DNA of 64,000 bases from Chaunax sp. Z400. Its lineage: Eukaryota > Chordata > Actinopteri > Lophiiformes > Chaunacidae. The DNA lies in assembly GCA_037577475.1 (NCBI GenBank), contig CM075184.1, positions 575,501 to 639,500 of the forward strand. The letters are read 5' to 3'. A program made the position numbers and the translations under genes. Under the pieces are notes generated by a model that saw only the letters and a program-made list of their open reading frames with translations, ran no database searches and was not told the DNA's origin. Shown one piece after another: positions 37,337 through 49,732 of this stretch (position 1 is the stretch's first letter; the number at the start of each line of letters is the position of its first letter).

Positions 37337-38757
37337 CGACCTTCCGTTCAAAAGTTACCAACCCGGGTACGGCCCCGATTGAGTTTTTATCCCCTTAACC
37401 TAACCTAACCCTAACCCTAACCCTAACCCTAACCCCTAACCCACACTTGTCCGCTAGTCTCTACGACCTTCCGTTCCCGAGATACAGACATTCAAAATAC
37501 GCCCCTACTGGACATGTCATATCTCGGGAAAGGAAGGTCGCACAGACTCGGGACAAAGACTGGTGTTCTCAGAGACCACATAAACCCCTAGACGGACGTT
37601 GGTCCCAGGTCTCTACGACCTTCCGTTTCCGAGATACACACATTCACTATAGGCGAACCAAAGCCCATTCACTTCAATGGGAAAATAAACTTGAGTATAA
37701 CTCGGGAACGGAAGGTCGTAGAGACTCGGGACCCTGATCCGTCGGACATAATTCGTGGTCTCTGAACACGCCAGACTTCTCCCCGTGTCTCTACGACCTT
37801 CCGTTCCCGAGATACAGACATTCAAAATACGCCCCTACTGGACATGTCATATCTCGGGAAAGGAAGGTCGCACAGACTCGGGACAAAGACTGGTGTTCTC
37901 AGAGACCACATAAACCCCTAGACGGACGTTGGTCCCGAGTCTCTACGACCTTCCGTTTCCGAGATACACACATTCACTATAGGCGAACCAAAGCCCATTC
38001 ACTTCAATGGGAAAATAAACTTGAGTATAACTCGGGAACGGAAGGTCGTAGAGACTCTGGACCCTGATCCGTCGGACATAATTCGTGGTCTCTGAACACG
38101 CCAGACTTCTCCCCGAGTCTCTACGACCTTCCGTTCCCGAGATACAGACATTCAAAATACGCCCTTACTGGACATGTCATATCTCGGGAAAGGAAGGTCG
38201 CACAGACTCGGGACAAAGACTGGTGTTCTCAGAGACCACATAAACCCCTAGACGGACGTTGGTCCCGAGTCTCTACGACCTTCCGTTTCCGAGATACACA
38301 CATTCACTATAGGCGAACCAAAGCCCATTCACTTCAATGGGAAAATAAACTTGAGTATAACTCGGGAACGGAAGGTCGTAGAGACTCTGGACCCTGATCC
38401 GTCGGACATAATTCGTGGTCTCTGAACACGCCAGACTTCTCCCCGAGTCTCTACGACCTTCCGTTCCCGAGATACAGACATTCAAAATACGCCCCTACTG
38501 GACATGTCATATCTTGGGAAAGGAAGGTCGCACAGACTCGGGACAAAGACTGGTGTTCTCAGAGACCACATAAACCCCTAGACGGACGTTGGTCCCGAGT
38601 CTCTACGACCTTCCGTTCCCGAGATACAGACATTCAAAATACGCCCCTACTGGACATGTCATATCTCGGGAACCGTAAGTCGTAGGGCCTCGGTTTACCT
38701 GCTGGCGTTCTTGGAGACCCCATAAAACCATTGAAAGAGCTTATCCCCGAGTCTCTA
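37337..38757 (+). repeat. Block 27: T-(B-A)x3-B-E, 1421 bp
   Basis: T 37337-37463 (127 bp). Units start at B 37464, A 37616, B 37794, A 37946, B 38124, A 38276, B 38454 and E 38606. There is no D unit. It is a pure 330-bp B-A dimer ladder closed by E. Private CGCCCTTACTGG near 38161. Confidence 0.92.
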
Positions 38758-39998
38758 CGACCTTCCGTTCAAAAGTTACCAACCCGGGTACGGCCCCGAT
38801 TGAGTTTTTATCCCCTTAACCTAACCTAACCCTAACCCTAACCCTAACCCTAACCCCTAACCCACACTTGTCCGCTAGTCTCTACGACCTTCCGTTCCCG
38901 AGATACAGACATTCAAAATACGCCCCTACTGGACATGTCATATCTCGGGAAAGGAAGGTCGCACAGACTCGGGACAAAGACTGGTGTTCTCAGAGACCAC
39001 ATAAACCCCTAGACGGACGTTGGTCCCAGGTCTCTACGACCTTCCGTTTCCGAGATACACACATTCACTATAGGCGAACCAAAGCCCATTCACTTCAATG
39101 GGAAAATAAACTTGAGTATAACTCGGGAACGGAAGGTCGTAGAGACTCGGGACCCTGATCCGTCGGACATAATTCGTGGTCTCTGAACACGCCAGACTTC
39201 TCCCCGTGTCTCTACGACCTTCCGTTCCCGAGATACAAACATTCCAAAAATCACCAAAAATACATGTCATATCTCGGGAACCGTAAGTCGTAGAGACTCG
39301 GTTTACCTGCTGGCGTTCTTGGAGACTCCATAAAACCATTGAAAGAGCTTATCCCCGAGTCTCTACGACCTTCCGTTCCCGAGATACAGACATTCAAAAT
39401 ACGCCCCTACTGGACATGTCATATCTCGGGAAAGGAAGGTCGCACAGACTCGGGACAAAGACTGGTGTTCTCAGAGACCACATAAACCCCTAGACGGACG
39501 TTGGTCCCGAGTCTCTACGACCTTCCGTTTCCGAGATACACACATTCACTATAGGCGAACCAAAGCCCATTCACTTCAATGGGAAAATAAACTTGAGTAT
39601 AACTCGGGAACGGAAGGTCGTAGAGACTCGGGACCCTGATCCGTCGGACATAATTCGTGGTCTCTGAACACGCCAGACTTCTCCCCGTGTCTCTACGACC
39701 TTCCGTTCCCGAGATACAGACATTCAAAATACGCCCCTACTGGACATGTCATATCTCGGGAAAGGAAGGTCGCACAGACTCGGGACAAAGACTGGTGTTC
39801 TCAGAGACCACATAAACCCCTAGAAGGACGTTGGTCCCGAGTCTCTACGACCTTTCGTTCCCGAGATACAAACATTCCAAAAATCACCAAAAATACATGT
39901 CATATCTCGGGAACCGTAAGTCGTAGGGACTCGGTTTACCTGCTGGCGTTCTTGGAGACCCCATAAAACCATTGAAAGAGCTTATCCCCGAGTCTCTA
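38758..39998 (+). repeat. Block 28: T-B-A-D-B-A-B-D, 1241 bp
   Basis: T 38758-38884 (127 bp). Units start at B 38885, A 39037, D 39215, B 39366, A 39518, B 39696 and D 39848. A 39037 is the GTCTCTGAAC/CCCCGTGTCTC flavour that normally precedes B, yet here it joins D. Confidence 0.92.
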
Positions 39999-40605
39999 CG
40001 ACCTTCCGTTCAAAAGTTACCAACCCGGGTACGGCCCCGATTGAGTTTTTATCCCCTTAACCTAACCTAACCTAACCCTAACCCGAACCCTAACCCCTAA
40101 CCCACACTTGTCCGCTAGTCTCTACGACCTTCCGTTCCCAAGATACAGACATTCAAAATACGCCCCTACTGGACATGTCATATCTCAGGAAAGGAAGGTC
40201 GCACAGACTCGGGACAAAGACTGGTGTTCTCAGAGACTGCATAAACCCCTAGACGGACGTTGGTCCCGAGTCTCTACGACCTTCCGTTTCCGAGATACAC
40301 ACATTCACTATAGGCGAACCAAACCCCATTCACTTCAATGGGAAAATAAACTTGAGTATAACTCGGGAACGGAAGGTCGTAGAGACTCGGGACCCTGATC
40401 CGTCAGACATAATTCGTGGTCCCTGAACACGCCAGACTTCTCCCCGAGTCTCTACGACCTTCCGTTCCCGAGATACAAACATTCCAAAAATCACCAAAAA
40501 TACATGTCATATCTCGGGAACCGTAAGTCGTAGGGACTCGGTTTACCTGCTGGCGTTCTTGGAGACCCCATAAAACCATTGAAAGACCTTATCCCCGAGT
40601 CTCTA
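39999..40605 (+). repeat. Block 29: T-B-A-D, 607 bp
   Basis: T 39999-40124 (126 bp) has an extra CCTAA pentamer and the variant hexamer CCCGAA (G at 40085). Units start at B 40125, A 40277 and D 40455. B has TATCTCAGGAAAGG and AGAGACTGCAT. Confidence 0.92.
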
Positions 40606-42322
40606 CGACCTTCCGTTCAAAAGTTACCAACCCGGGTACGGCCCCGATTGAGTTTTTATCCCCTTAACCTAACCTAACCCTAACCCTAACCCTAACCCCT
40701 AACCCACACTTGTCCGCTAGTCTGTACGACCTTCCGTTCCCGAGATACAGACATTCAAAATACGCCCCTACTGGACATGTCATATCTCGGGAAAGGAAGG
40801 TCGCACAGACTCGGGACAAAGACTGGTGTTCTCAGAGACCACATAAACCCCTAGACGGACGTTGGTCCCGAGTCTCTACGACCTTCCGTTTCCGAGATAC
40901 ACACATTCACTATAGGCGAACCAAACCCCATTCACTTCAATGGGAAAATAAACTTGAGTATAACTCGGGAACGGAAGGTCGTAGAGACTCGGGACCCTGA
41001 TCCGTCGGACATAATTCGTGGTCCCTGAACACGCCAGACTTCTCCCCGAGTCTCTACGACCTTCCGTTCCCGAGATACAAACATTCCAAAAATCACCAAA
41101 AATACATGTCATATCTCGGGAACCGTAAGTCGTAGAGACTCGGTTTACCTGCTGGCGTTCTTGGAGACTCCATAAAACCATTGAAAGAGCTTATCCCTGA
41201 GTCTCTACGACCTTCCATTCCCGAGATACAGACATTCAAAATACGCCCCTACTGGACATGTCATATCTCGGGAAAGGAAGGTCGCACAGACTCGGGACAA
41301 AGACTGGTGTTCTCAGAGACCACATAAACCCCTAGACGGACGTTGGTCCCGAGTCTCTACGACCTTCCGTTTCCGAGATACACACATTCACTATAGGCGA
41401 ACCAAACCCCATTCACTTCAATGGGAAAATAAACTTGAGTATAACTCGGGAACGGAAGGTCGTAGAGACTCGGGACCCTGATCCGTCGGACATAATTCGT
41501 GGTCCCTGAACACGCCAGACTTCTCCCCGAGTCTCTACGACCTTCCGTTCCCGAGATACAAACATTCCAAAAATCACCAAAAATACATGTCATATCTCGG
41601 GAACCGTAAGTCGTAGAGACTCGGTTTACCTGCTGGCATTCTTGGAGACTCCATAAAACCATTGAAAGAGCTTATCCCTGAGTCTCTACGACCTTCCATT
41701 CCCGAGATACAGACATTCAAAATACGCCCCTACTGGACATGTCATATCTCGGGAAAGGAAGGTTGCACAGACTCGGGACAAAGACTGGTGTTCTCAGAGA
41801 CCACATAAACCCCTAGACGGACGTTGGTCCCGAGTCTCTACGACCTTCCGTTTCCGAGATACACACATTCACTATAGGCGAACCAAAGCCCATTCACTTC
41901 AATGGGAAAATAAACTTGAGTATAACTCGGGAACGGAAGGTCGTAGAGACTCTGGACCCTGATCCGTCGGACATAATTCGTGGTCTCTGAACACGCCAGA
42001 CTTCTCCCCGAGTCTCTACGACCTTCCGTTCCCGAGATACAGACATTCAAAATACGCCCCTACTGGACATGTCATATCTTGGGAAAGGAAGGTCGCACAG
42101 ACTCGGGACAAAGACTGGTGTTCTCAGAGACCACATAAACCCCTAGACGGACGTTGGTCCCGAGTCTCTACGACCTTCCGTTCCCGAGATACAGACATTC
42201 AAAATACGCCCCTACTGGACATGTCATATCTCGGGAACCGTAAGTCGTAGGGCCTCGGTTTACCTGCTGGCGTTCTTGGAGACCCCATAAAACCATTGAA
42301 AGAGCTTATCCCCGAGTCTCTA
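40606..42322 (+). repeat. Block 30: T-B-A-D-B-A-D-B-A-B-E, 1717 bp
   Basis: T 40606-40726 (121 bp). Units start at B 40727, A 40879, D 41057, B 41208, A 41360, D 41538, B 41689, A 41841, B 42019 and E 42171. It equals block 26 without its 1140-bp duplication, sharing CCTTCCATTCCC, GGCATTCTTGG and GGTTGCAC. Confidence 0.92.
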
Positions 42323-44073
42323 CGACCTTCCGTTCAAAAGTTACCAACCCGGGTACGGCCCCGATTGAGTTTTTATCCCCTTAACCTAACCTAACCCTAA
42401 CCCTAACCCTAACCCTAACCCCTAACCCACACTTGTCCGCTAGTCTCTACGACCTTCCGTTCCCGAGATACAGACATTCAAAATACGCCCCTACTGGACA
42501 TGTCATATCTCGGGAAAGGAAGGTCGCACAGACTCGGGACAAAGACTGGTGTTCTCAGAGACCACATAAACCCCTAGACGGACGTTGGTCCCAGGTCTCT
42601 ACGACCTTCCGTTTCCGAGATACACACATTCACTATAGGCGAACCAAAGCCCATTCACTTCAATGGGAAAATAAACTTGAGTATAACTCGGGAACGGAAG
42701 GTCGTAGAGACTCGGGACCCTGATCCGTCGGACATAATTCGTGGTCTCTGAACACGCCAGACTTCTCCCCGTGTCTCTACGACCTTCCGTTCCCGAGATA
42801 CAGACATTCAAAATACGCCCCTACTGGACATGTCATATCTCGGGAAAGGAAGGTCGCACAGACTCGGGACAAAGACTGGTGTTCTCAGAGACCACATAAA
42901 CCCCTAGACGGACGTTGGTCCCGAGTCTCTACGACCTTCCGTTTCCGAGATACACACATTCACTATAGGCGAACCAAAGCCCATTCACTTCAATGGGAAA
43001 ATAAACTTGAGTATAACTCGGGAACGGAAGGTCGTAGAGACTCTGGACCCTGATCCGTCGGACATAATTCGTGGTCTCTGAACACGCCAGACTTCTCCCC
43101 GAGTCTCTACGACCTTCCGTTCCCGAGATACAGACATTCAAAATACGCCCCTACTGGACATGTCATATCTCGGGAAAGGAAGGTCGCACAGACTCGGGAC
43201 AAAGACTGGTGTTCTCAGAGACCACATAAACCCCTAGACGGACGTTGGTCCCGAGTCTCTACGACCTTCCGTTTCCGAGATACACACATTCACTATAGGC
43301 GAACCAAAGCCCATTCACTTCAATGGGAAAATAAACTTGAGTATAACTCGGGAACGGAAGGTCGTAGAGACTCTGGACCCTGATCCGTCGGACATAATTC
43401 GTGGTCTCTGAACACGCCAGACTTCTCCCCGAGTCTCTACGACCTTCCGTTCCCGAGATACAGACATTCAAAATACGCCCCTACTGGACATGTCATATCT
43501 CGGGAAAGGAAGGTCGCACAGACTCGGGACAAAGACTGGTGTTCTCAGAGACCACATAAACCCCTAGACGGACGTTGGTCCCGAGTCTCTACGACCTTCC
43601 GTTTCCGAGATACACACATTCACTATAGGCGAACCAAAGCCCATTCACTTCAATGGGAAAATAAACTTGAGTATAACTCGGGAACGGAAGGTCGTAGAGA
43701 CTCTGGACCCTGATCCGTCGGACATAATTCGTGGTCTCTGAACACGCCAGACTTCTCCCCGAGTCTCTACGACCTTCCGTTCCCGAGATACAGACATTCA
43801 AAATACGCCCCTACTGGACATGTCATATCTTGGGAAAGGAAGGTCGCACAGACTCGGGACAAAGACTGGTGTTCTCAGAGACCACATAAACCCCTAGACG
43901 GACGTTGGTCCCGAGTCTCTACGACCTTCCGTTCCCGAGATACAGACATTCAAAATACGCCCCTACTGGACATGTCATATCTCGGGAACCGTAAGTCGTA
44001 GGGCCTCGGTTTACCTGCTGGCGTTCTTGGAGACCCCATAAAACCATTGAAAGAGCTTATCCCCGAGTCTCTA
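42323..44073 (+). repeat. Block 31: T-(B-A)x4-B-E, 1751 bp
   Basis: T 42323-42449 (127 bp). Units start at B 42450, A 42602, B 42780, A 42932, B 43110, A 43262, B 43440, A 43592, B 43770 and E 43922. It is block 27 plus one more 330-bp B-A dimer. Confidence 0.92.
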
Positions 44074-45644
44074 CGACCTTCCGTTCAAAAGTTACCAACC
44101 CGGGTACGGCCCCGATTGAGTTTTTATCCCCTTAACCTAACCTAACCCTAACCCTAACCCTAACCCTAACCCCTAACCCACACTTGTCCGCTAGTCTCTA
44201 CGACCTTCCGTTCCCGAGATACAGACATTCAAAATACGCCCCTACTGGACATGTCATATCTCGGGAAAGGAAGGTCGCACAGACTCGGGACAAAGACTGG
44301 TGTTCTCAGAGACCACATAAACCCCTAGACGGACGTTGGTCCCAGGTCTCTACGACCTTCCGTTTCCGAGATACACACATTCACTATAGGCGAACCAAAG
44401 CCCATTCACTTCAATGGGAAAATAAACTTGAGTATAACTCGGGAACGGAAGGTCGTAGAGACTCGGGACCCTGATCCGTCGGACATAATTCGTGGTCTCT
44501 GAACACGCCAGACTTCTCCCCGTGTCTCTACGACCTTCCGTTCCCGAGATACAGACATTCAAAATACGCCCCTACTGGACATGTCATATCTCGGGAAAGG
44601 AAGGTCGCACAGACTCGGGACAAAGACTGGTGTTCTCAGAGACCACATAAACCCCTAGAAGGACGTTGGTCCCGAGTCTCTACGACCTTCCGTTTCAGAG
44701 ATACACACATTCACTATAGGCGAACCAAACCCCATTCACTTCAATGGGAAAATAAACTTGAGTATAACTCGGGAACGGAAGGTCGTAGAGACTCGGGACC
44801 CTGATCGGTCGGACATAATTCGTGGTCCCTGAACACGCCAGACTTCTCCCCGAGTCTCTACGACCTTCCGTTCCCGAGATACAAACATTCCAAAAATCAC
44901 CAAAAATACATGTCATATCTCGGGAACCGTAAGTCGTAGAGACTCGGTTTACCTGCTGGCGTTCTTGGAGACTCCATAAAACCATTGAAAGAGCTTATCC
45001 CCGAGTCTCTACGACCTTCCGTTCCCGAGATACAGACATTCAAAATACGCCCCTACTGGACATGTCATATCTCGGGAAAGGAAGGTCGCACAGACTCGGG
45101 ACAAAGACTGGTGTTCTCAGAGACCACATAAACCCCTAGACGGACGTTGGTCCCGAGTCTCTACGACCTTCCGTTTCCGAGATACACACATTCACTATAG
45201 GCGAACCAAAGCCCATTCACTTCAATGGGAAAATAAACTTGAGTATAACTCGGGAACGGAAGGTCGTAGAGACTCGGGACCCTGATCCGTCGGACATAAT
45301 TCGTGGTCTCTGAACACGCCAGACTTCTCCCCGTGTCTCTACGACCTTCCGTTCCCGAGATACAGACATTCAAAATACGCCCCTACTGGACATGTCATAT
45401 CTCGGGAAAGGAAGGTCGCACAGACTCGGGACAAAGACTGGTGTTCTCAGAGACCACATAAACCCCTAGAAGGACGTTGGTCCCGAGTCTCTACGACCTT
45501 TCGTTCCCGAGATACAAACATTCCAAAAATCACCAAAAATACATGTCATATCTCGGGAACCGTAAGTCGTAGGGACTCGGTTTACCTGCTGGCGTTCTTG
45601 GAGACCCCATAAAACCATTGAAAGAGCTTATCCCCGAGTCTCTA
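44074..45644 (+). repeat. Block 32: T-B-A-B-A-D-B-A-B-D, 1571 bp
   Basis: T 44074-44200 (127 bp). Units start at B 44201, A 44353, B 44531, A 44683, D 44861, B 45012, A 45164, B 45342 and D 45494. A 44683 carries GTTTCAGAG and GATCGGTCGG together. Confidence 0.92.
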
Positions 45645-46246
45645 CGACCTTCCGTTCAAAAGTTACCAACCCGGGTACGGCCCCGATTGAGTTTTTATCC
45701 CCTTAACCTAACCTAACCCTAACCCGAACCCTAACCCCTAACCCACACTTGTCCGCTAGTCTCTACGACCTTCCGTTCCCGAGATACAGACATTCAAAAT
45801 ACGCCCCTACTGGACATGTCATATCTCAGGAAAGGAAGGTCGCACAGACTCGGGACAAAGACTGGTGTTCTCAGAGACTGCATAAACCCCTAGACGGACG
45901 TTGGTCCCGAGTCTCTACGACCTTCCGTTTCCGAGATACACACATTCACTATAGGCGAACCAAACCCCATTCACTTCAATGGGAAAATAAACTTGAGTAT
46001 AACTCGGGAACGGAAGGTCGTAGAGACTCGGGACCCTGATCCGTCGGACATAATTCGTGGTCCCTGAACACGCCAGACTTCTCCCCGAGTCTCTACGACC
46101 TTCCGTTCCCGAGATACAAACATTCCAAAAATCACCAAAAATACATGTCATATCTCGGGAACCGTAAGTCGTAGGGACTCGGTTTACCTGCTGGCGTTCT
46201 TGGAGACCCCATAAAACCATTGAAAGACCTTATCCCCGAGTCTCTA
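45645..46246 (+). repeat. Block 33: T-B-A-D, 602 bp
   Basis: T 45645-45765 (121 bp) has the CCCGAA hexamer variant (G at 45726). Units start at B 45766, A 45918 and D 46096. B has TATCTCAGGAAAGG and AGAGACTGCAT, as in block 29. Confidence 0.92.
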
Positions 46247-47989
46247 CGACCTTCCGTTCAAAAGTTACCAACCCGGGTACGGCCCCGATTGAGTTTTTAT
46301 CCCCTTAACCTAACCTAACCCTAACCCTAACCCTAACCCCTAACCCACACTTGTCCGCTAGTCTGTACGACCTTCCGTTCCCGAGATACAGACATTCAAA
46401 ATACGCCCCTACTGGACATGTCATATCTCGGGAAAGGAAGGTCGCACAGACTCGGGACAAAGACTGGTGTTCTCAGAGACCACATAAACCCCTAGACGGA
46501 CGTTGGTCCCGAGTCTCTACGACCTTCCGTTTCCGAGATACACACATTCACTATAGGCGAACCAAACCCCATTCACTTCAATGGGAAAATAAACTTGAGT
46601 ATAACTCGGGAACGGAAGGTCGTAGAGACTCGGGACCCTGATCCGTCGGACATAATTCGTGGTCCCTGAACACGCCAGACTTCTCCCCGAGTCTCTACGA
46701 CCTTCCGTTCCCGAGATACAAACATTCCAAAAATCACCAAAAATACATGTCATATCTCGGGAACCGTAAGTCGTAGAGACTCGGTTTACCTGCTGGCGTT
46801 CTTGGAGACTCCATAAAACCATTGAAAGAGCTTATCCCTGAGTCTCTACGACCTTCCATTCCCGAGATACAGACATTCAAAATACGCCCCTACTGGACAT
46901 GTCATATCTCGGGAAAGGAAGGTCGCACAGACTCGGGACAAAGACTGGTGTTCTCAGAGACCACATAAACCCCTAGACGGACGTTGGTCCCGAGTCTCTA
47001 CGACCTTCCGTTTCCGAGATACACACATTCACTATAGGCGAACCAAAGCCCATTCACTTCAATGGGAAAATAAACTTGAGTATAACTCGGGAACGGAAGG
47101 TCGTAGAGACTCTGGACCCTGATCCGTCGGACATAATTCGTGGTCTCTGAACACGCCAGACTTCTCCCCGAGTCTCTACGACCTTCCGTTCCCGAGATAC
47201 AGACATTCAAAATACGCCCCTACTGGACATGTCATATCTCGGGAAAGGAAGGTCGCAAAGACTCGGGACAAAGACTGGTGTTCTCAGAGACCACATAAAC
47301 CCCTAGACGGACGTTGGTCCCGAGTCTCTACGACCTTCCGTTTCCGAGATACACACATTCACTATAGGCGAACCAAAGCCCATTCACTTCAATGGGAAAA
47401 TAAACTTGAGTATAACTCGGGAACGGAAGGTCGTAGAGACTCGGGACCCTGATCCGTCGGACATAATTCGTGGTCTCTGAACACGCCAGACTTCTCCCCG
47501 TGTCTCTACGACCTTCCGTTCCCGAGATACAGACATTCAAAATACGCCCCTACTGGACATGTCATATCTCAGGAAAGGAAGGTCGCACAGACTCGGGACA
47601 AAGACTGGTGTTCTCAGAGACTGCATAAACCCCTAGACGGACGTTGGTCCCGAGTCTCTACGACCTTCCGTTTCCGAGATACACACATTCACTATAGGCG
47701 AACCAAACCCCATTCACTTCAATGGGAAAATAAACTTGAGTATAACTCGGGAACGGAAGGTCGTAGAGACTCGGGACCCTGATCCGTCGGACATAATTCG
47801 TGGTCCCTGAACACGCCAGACTTCTCCCCGAGTCTCTACGACCTTCCGTTCCCGAGATACAAACATTCCAAAAATCACCAAAAATACATGTCATATCTCG
47901 GGAACCGTAAGTCGTAGGGACTCGGTTTACCTGCTGGCGTTCTTGGAGACCCCATAAAACCATTGAAAGACCTTATCCCCGAGTCTCTA
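46247..47989 (+). repeat. Block 34: T-B-A-D-B-A-B-A-B-A-D, 1743 bp
   Basis: T 46247-46367 (121 bp). Units start at B 46368, A 46520, D 46698, B 46849, A 47001, B 47179, A 47331, B 47509, A 47661 and D 47839. Private GGTCGCAAAGACTC in B 47179. The last A-D resembles blocks 29 and 33 fused into this block. Confidence 0.92.
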
Positions 47990-49732
47990 CGACCTTCCGT
48001 TCAAAAGTTACCAACCCGGGTACGGCCCCGATTGAGTTTTTATCCCCTTAACCTAACCTAACCCTAACCCTAACCCTAACCCCTAACCCACACTTGTCCG
48101 CTAGTCTGTACGACCTTCCGTTCCCGAGATACAGACATTCAAAATACGCCCCTACTGGACATGTCATATCTCGGGAAAGGAAGGTCGCACAGACTCGGGA
48201 CAAAGACTGGTGTTCTCAGAGACCACATAAACCCCTAGACGGACGTTGGTCCCGAGTCTCTACGACCTTCCGTTTCCGAGATACACACATTCACTATAGG
48301 CGAACCAAACCCCATTCACTTCAATGGGAAAATAAACTTGAGTATAACTCGGGAACGGAAGGTCGTAGAGACTCGGGACCCTGATCCGTCGGACATAATT
48401 CGTGGTCCCTGAACACGCCAGACTTCTCCCCGAGTCTCTACCACCTTCCGTTCCCGAGATACAAACATTCCAAAAATCACCAAAAATACATGTCATATCT
48501 CGGGAACCGTAAGTCGTAGAGACTCGGTTTACCTGCTGGCGTTCTTGGAGACTCCATAAAACCATTGAAAGAGCTTATCCCTGAGTCTCTACGACCTTCC
48601 ATTCCCGAGATACAGACATTCAAAATACGCCCCTACTGGACATGTCATATCTCGGGAAAGGAAGGTCGCACAGACTCGGGACAAAGACTGGTGTTCTCAG
48701 AGACCACATAAACCCCTAGACGGACGTTGGTCCCGAGTCTCTACGACCTTCCGTTTCCGAGATACACACATTCACTATAGGCGAACCAAAGCCCATTCAC
48801 TTCAATGGGAAAATAAACTTGAGTATAACTCGGGAACGGAAGGTCGTAGAGACTCTGGACCCTGATCCGTCGGACATAATTCGTGGTCTCTGAACACGCC
48901 AGACTTCTCCCCGAGTCTCTACGACCTTCCGTTCCCGAGATACAGACATTCAAAATACGCCCCTACTGGACATGTCATATCTCGGGAAAGGAAGGTCGCA
49001 AAGACTCGGGACAAAGACTGGTGTTCTCAGAGACCACATAAACCCCTAGACGGACGTTGGTCCCGAGTCTCTACGACCTTCCGTTTCCGAGATACACACA
49101 TTCACTATAGGCGAACCAAAGCCCATTCACTTCAATGGGAAAATAAACTTGAGTATAACTCGGGAACGGAAGGTCGTAGAGACTCGGGACCCTGATCCGT
49201 CGGACATAATTCGTGGTCTCTGAACACGCCAGACTTCTCCCCGTGTCTCTACGACCTTCCGTTCCCGAGATACAGACATTCAAAATACGCCCCTACTGGA
49301 CATGTCATATCTCAGGAAAGGAAGGTCGCACAGACTCGGGACAAAGACTGGTGTTCTCAGAGACTGCATAAACCCCTAGACGGACGTTGGTCCCGAGTCT
49401 CTACGACCTTCCGTTTCCGAGATACACACATTCACTATAGGCGAACCAAAGCCCATTCACTTCAATGGGAAAATAAACTTGAGTATAACTCGGGAACGGA
49501 AGGTCGTAGAGACTCGGGACCCTGATCCGTCGGACATAATTCGTGGTCCCTGAACACGCCAGACTTCTCCCCGAGTCTCTACGACCTTCCGTTCCCGAGA
49601 TACAAACATTCCAAAAATCACCAAAAATACATGTCATATCTCGGGAACCGTAAGTCGTAGGGACTCGGTTTACCTGCTGGCGTTCTTGGAGACCCCATAA
49701 AACCATTGAAAGAGCTTATCCCCGAGTCTCTA
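47990..49732 (+). repeat. Block 35: tandem copy of block 34, 1743 bp
   Basis: T 47990-48110 (121 bp). Units start at B 48111, A 48263, D 48441, B 48592, A 48744, B 48922, A 49074, B 49252, A 49404 and D 49582. It shares GGTCGCAAAGACTC. Private CTCTACCACC at the 48441 junction. The closing D has AAAGAGCTTATCCCC instead of the ACC form. Confidence 0.92.
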
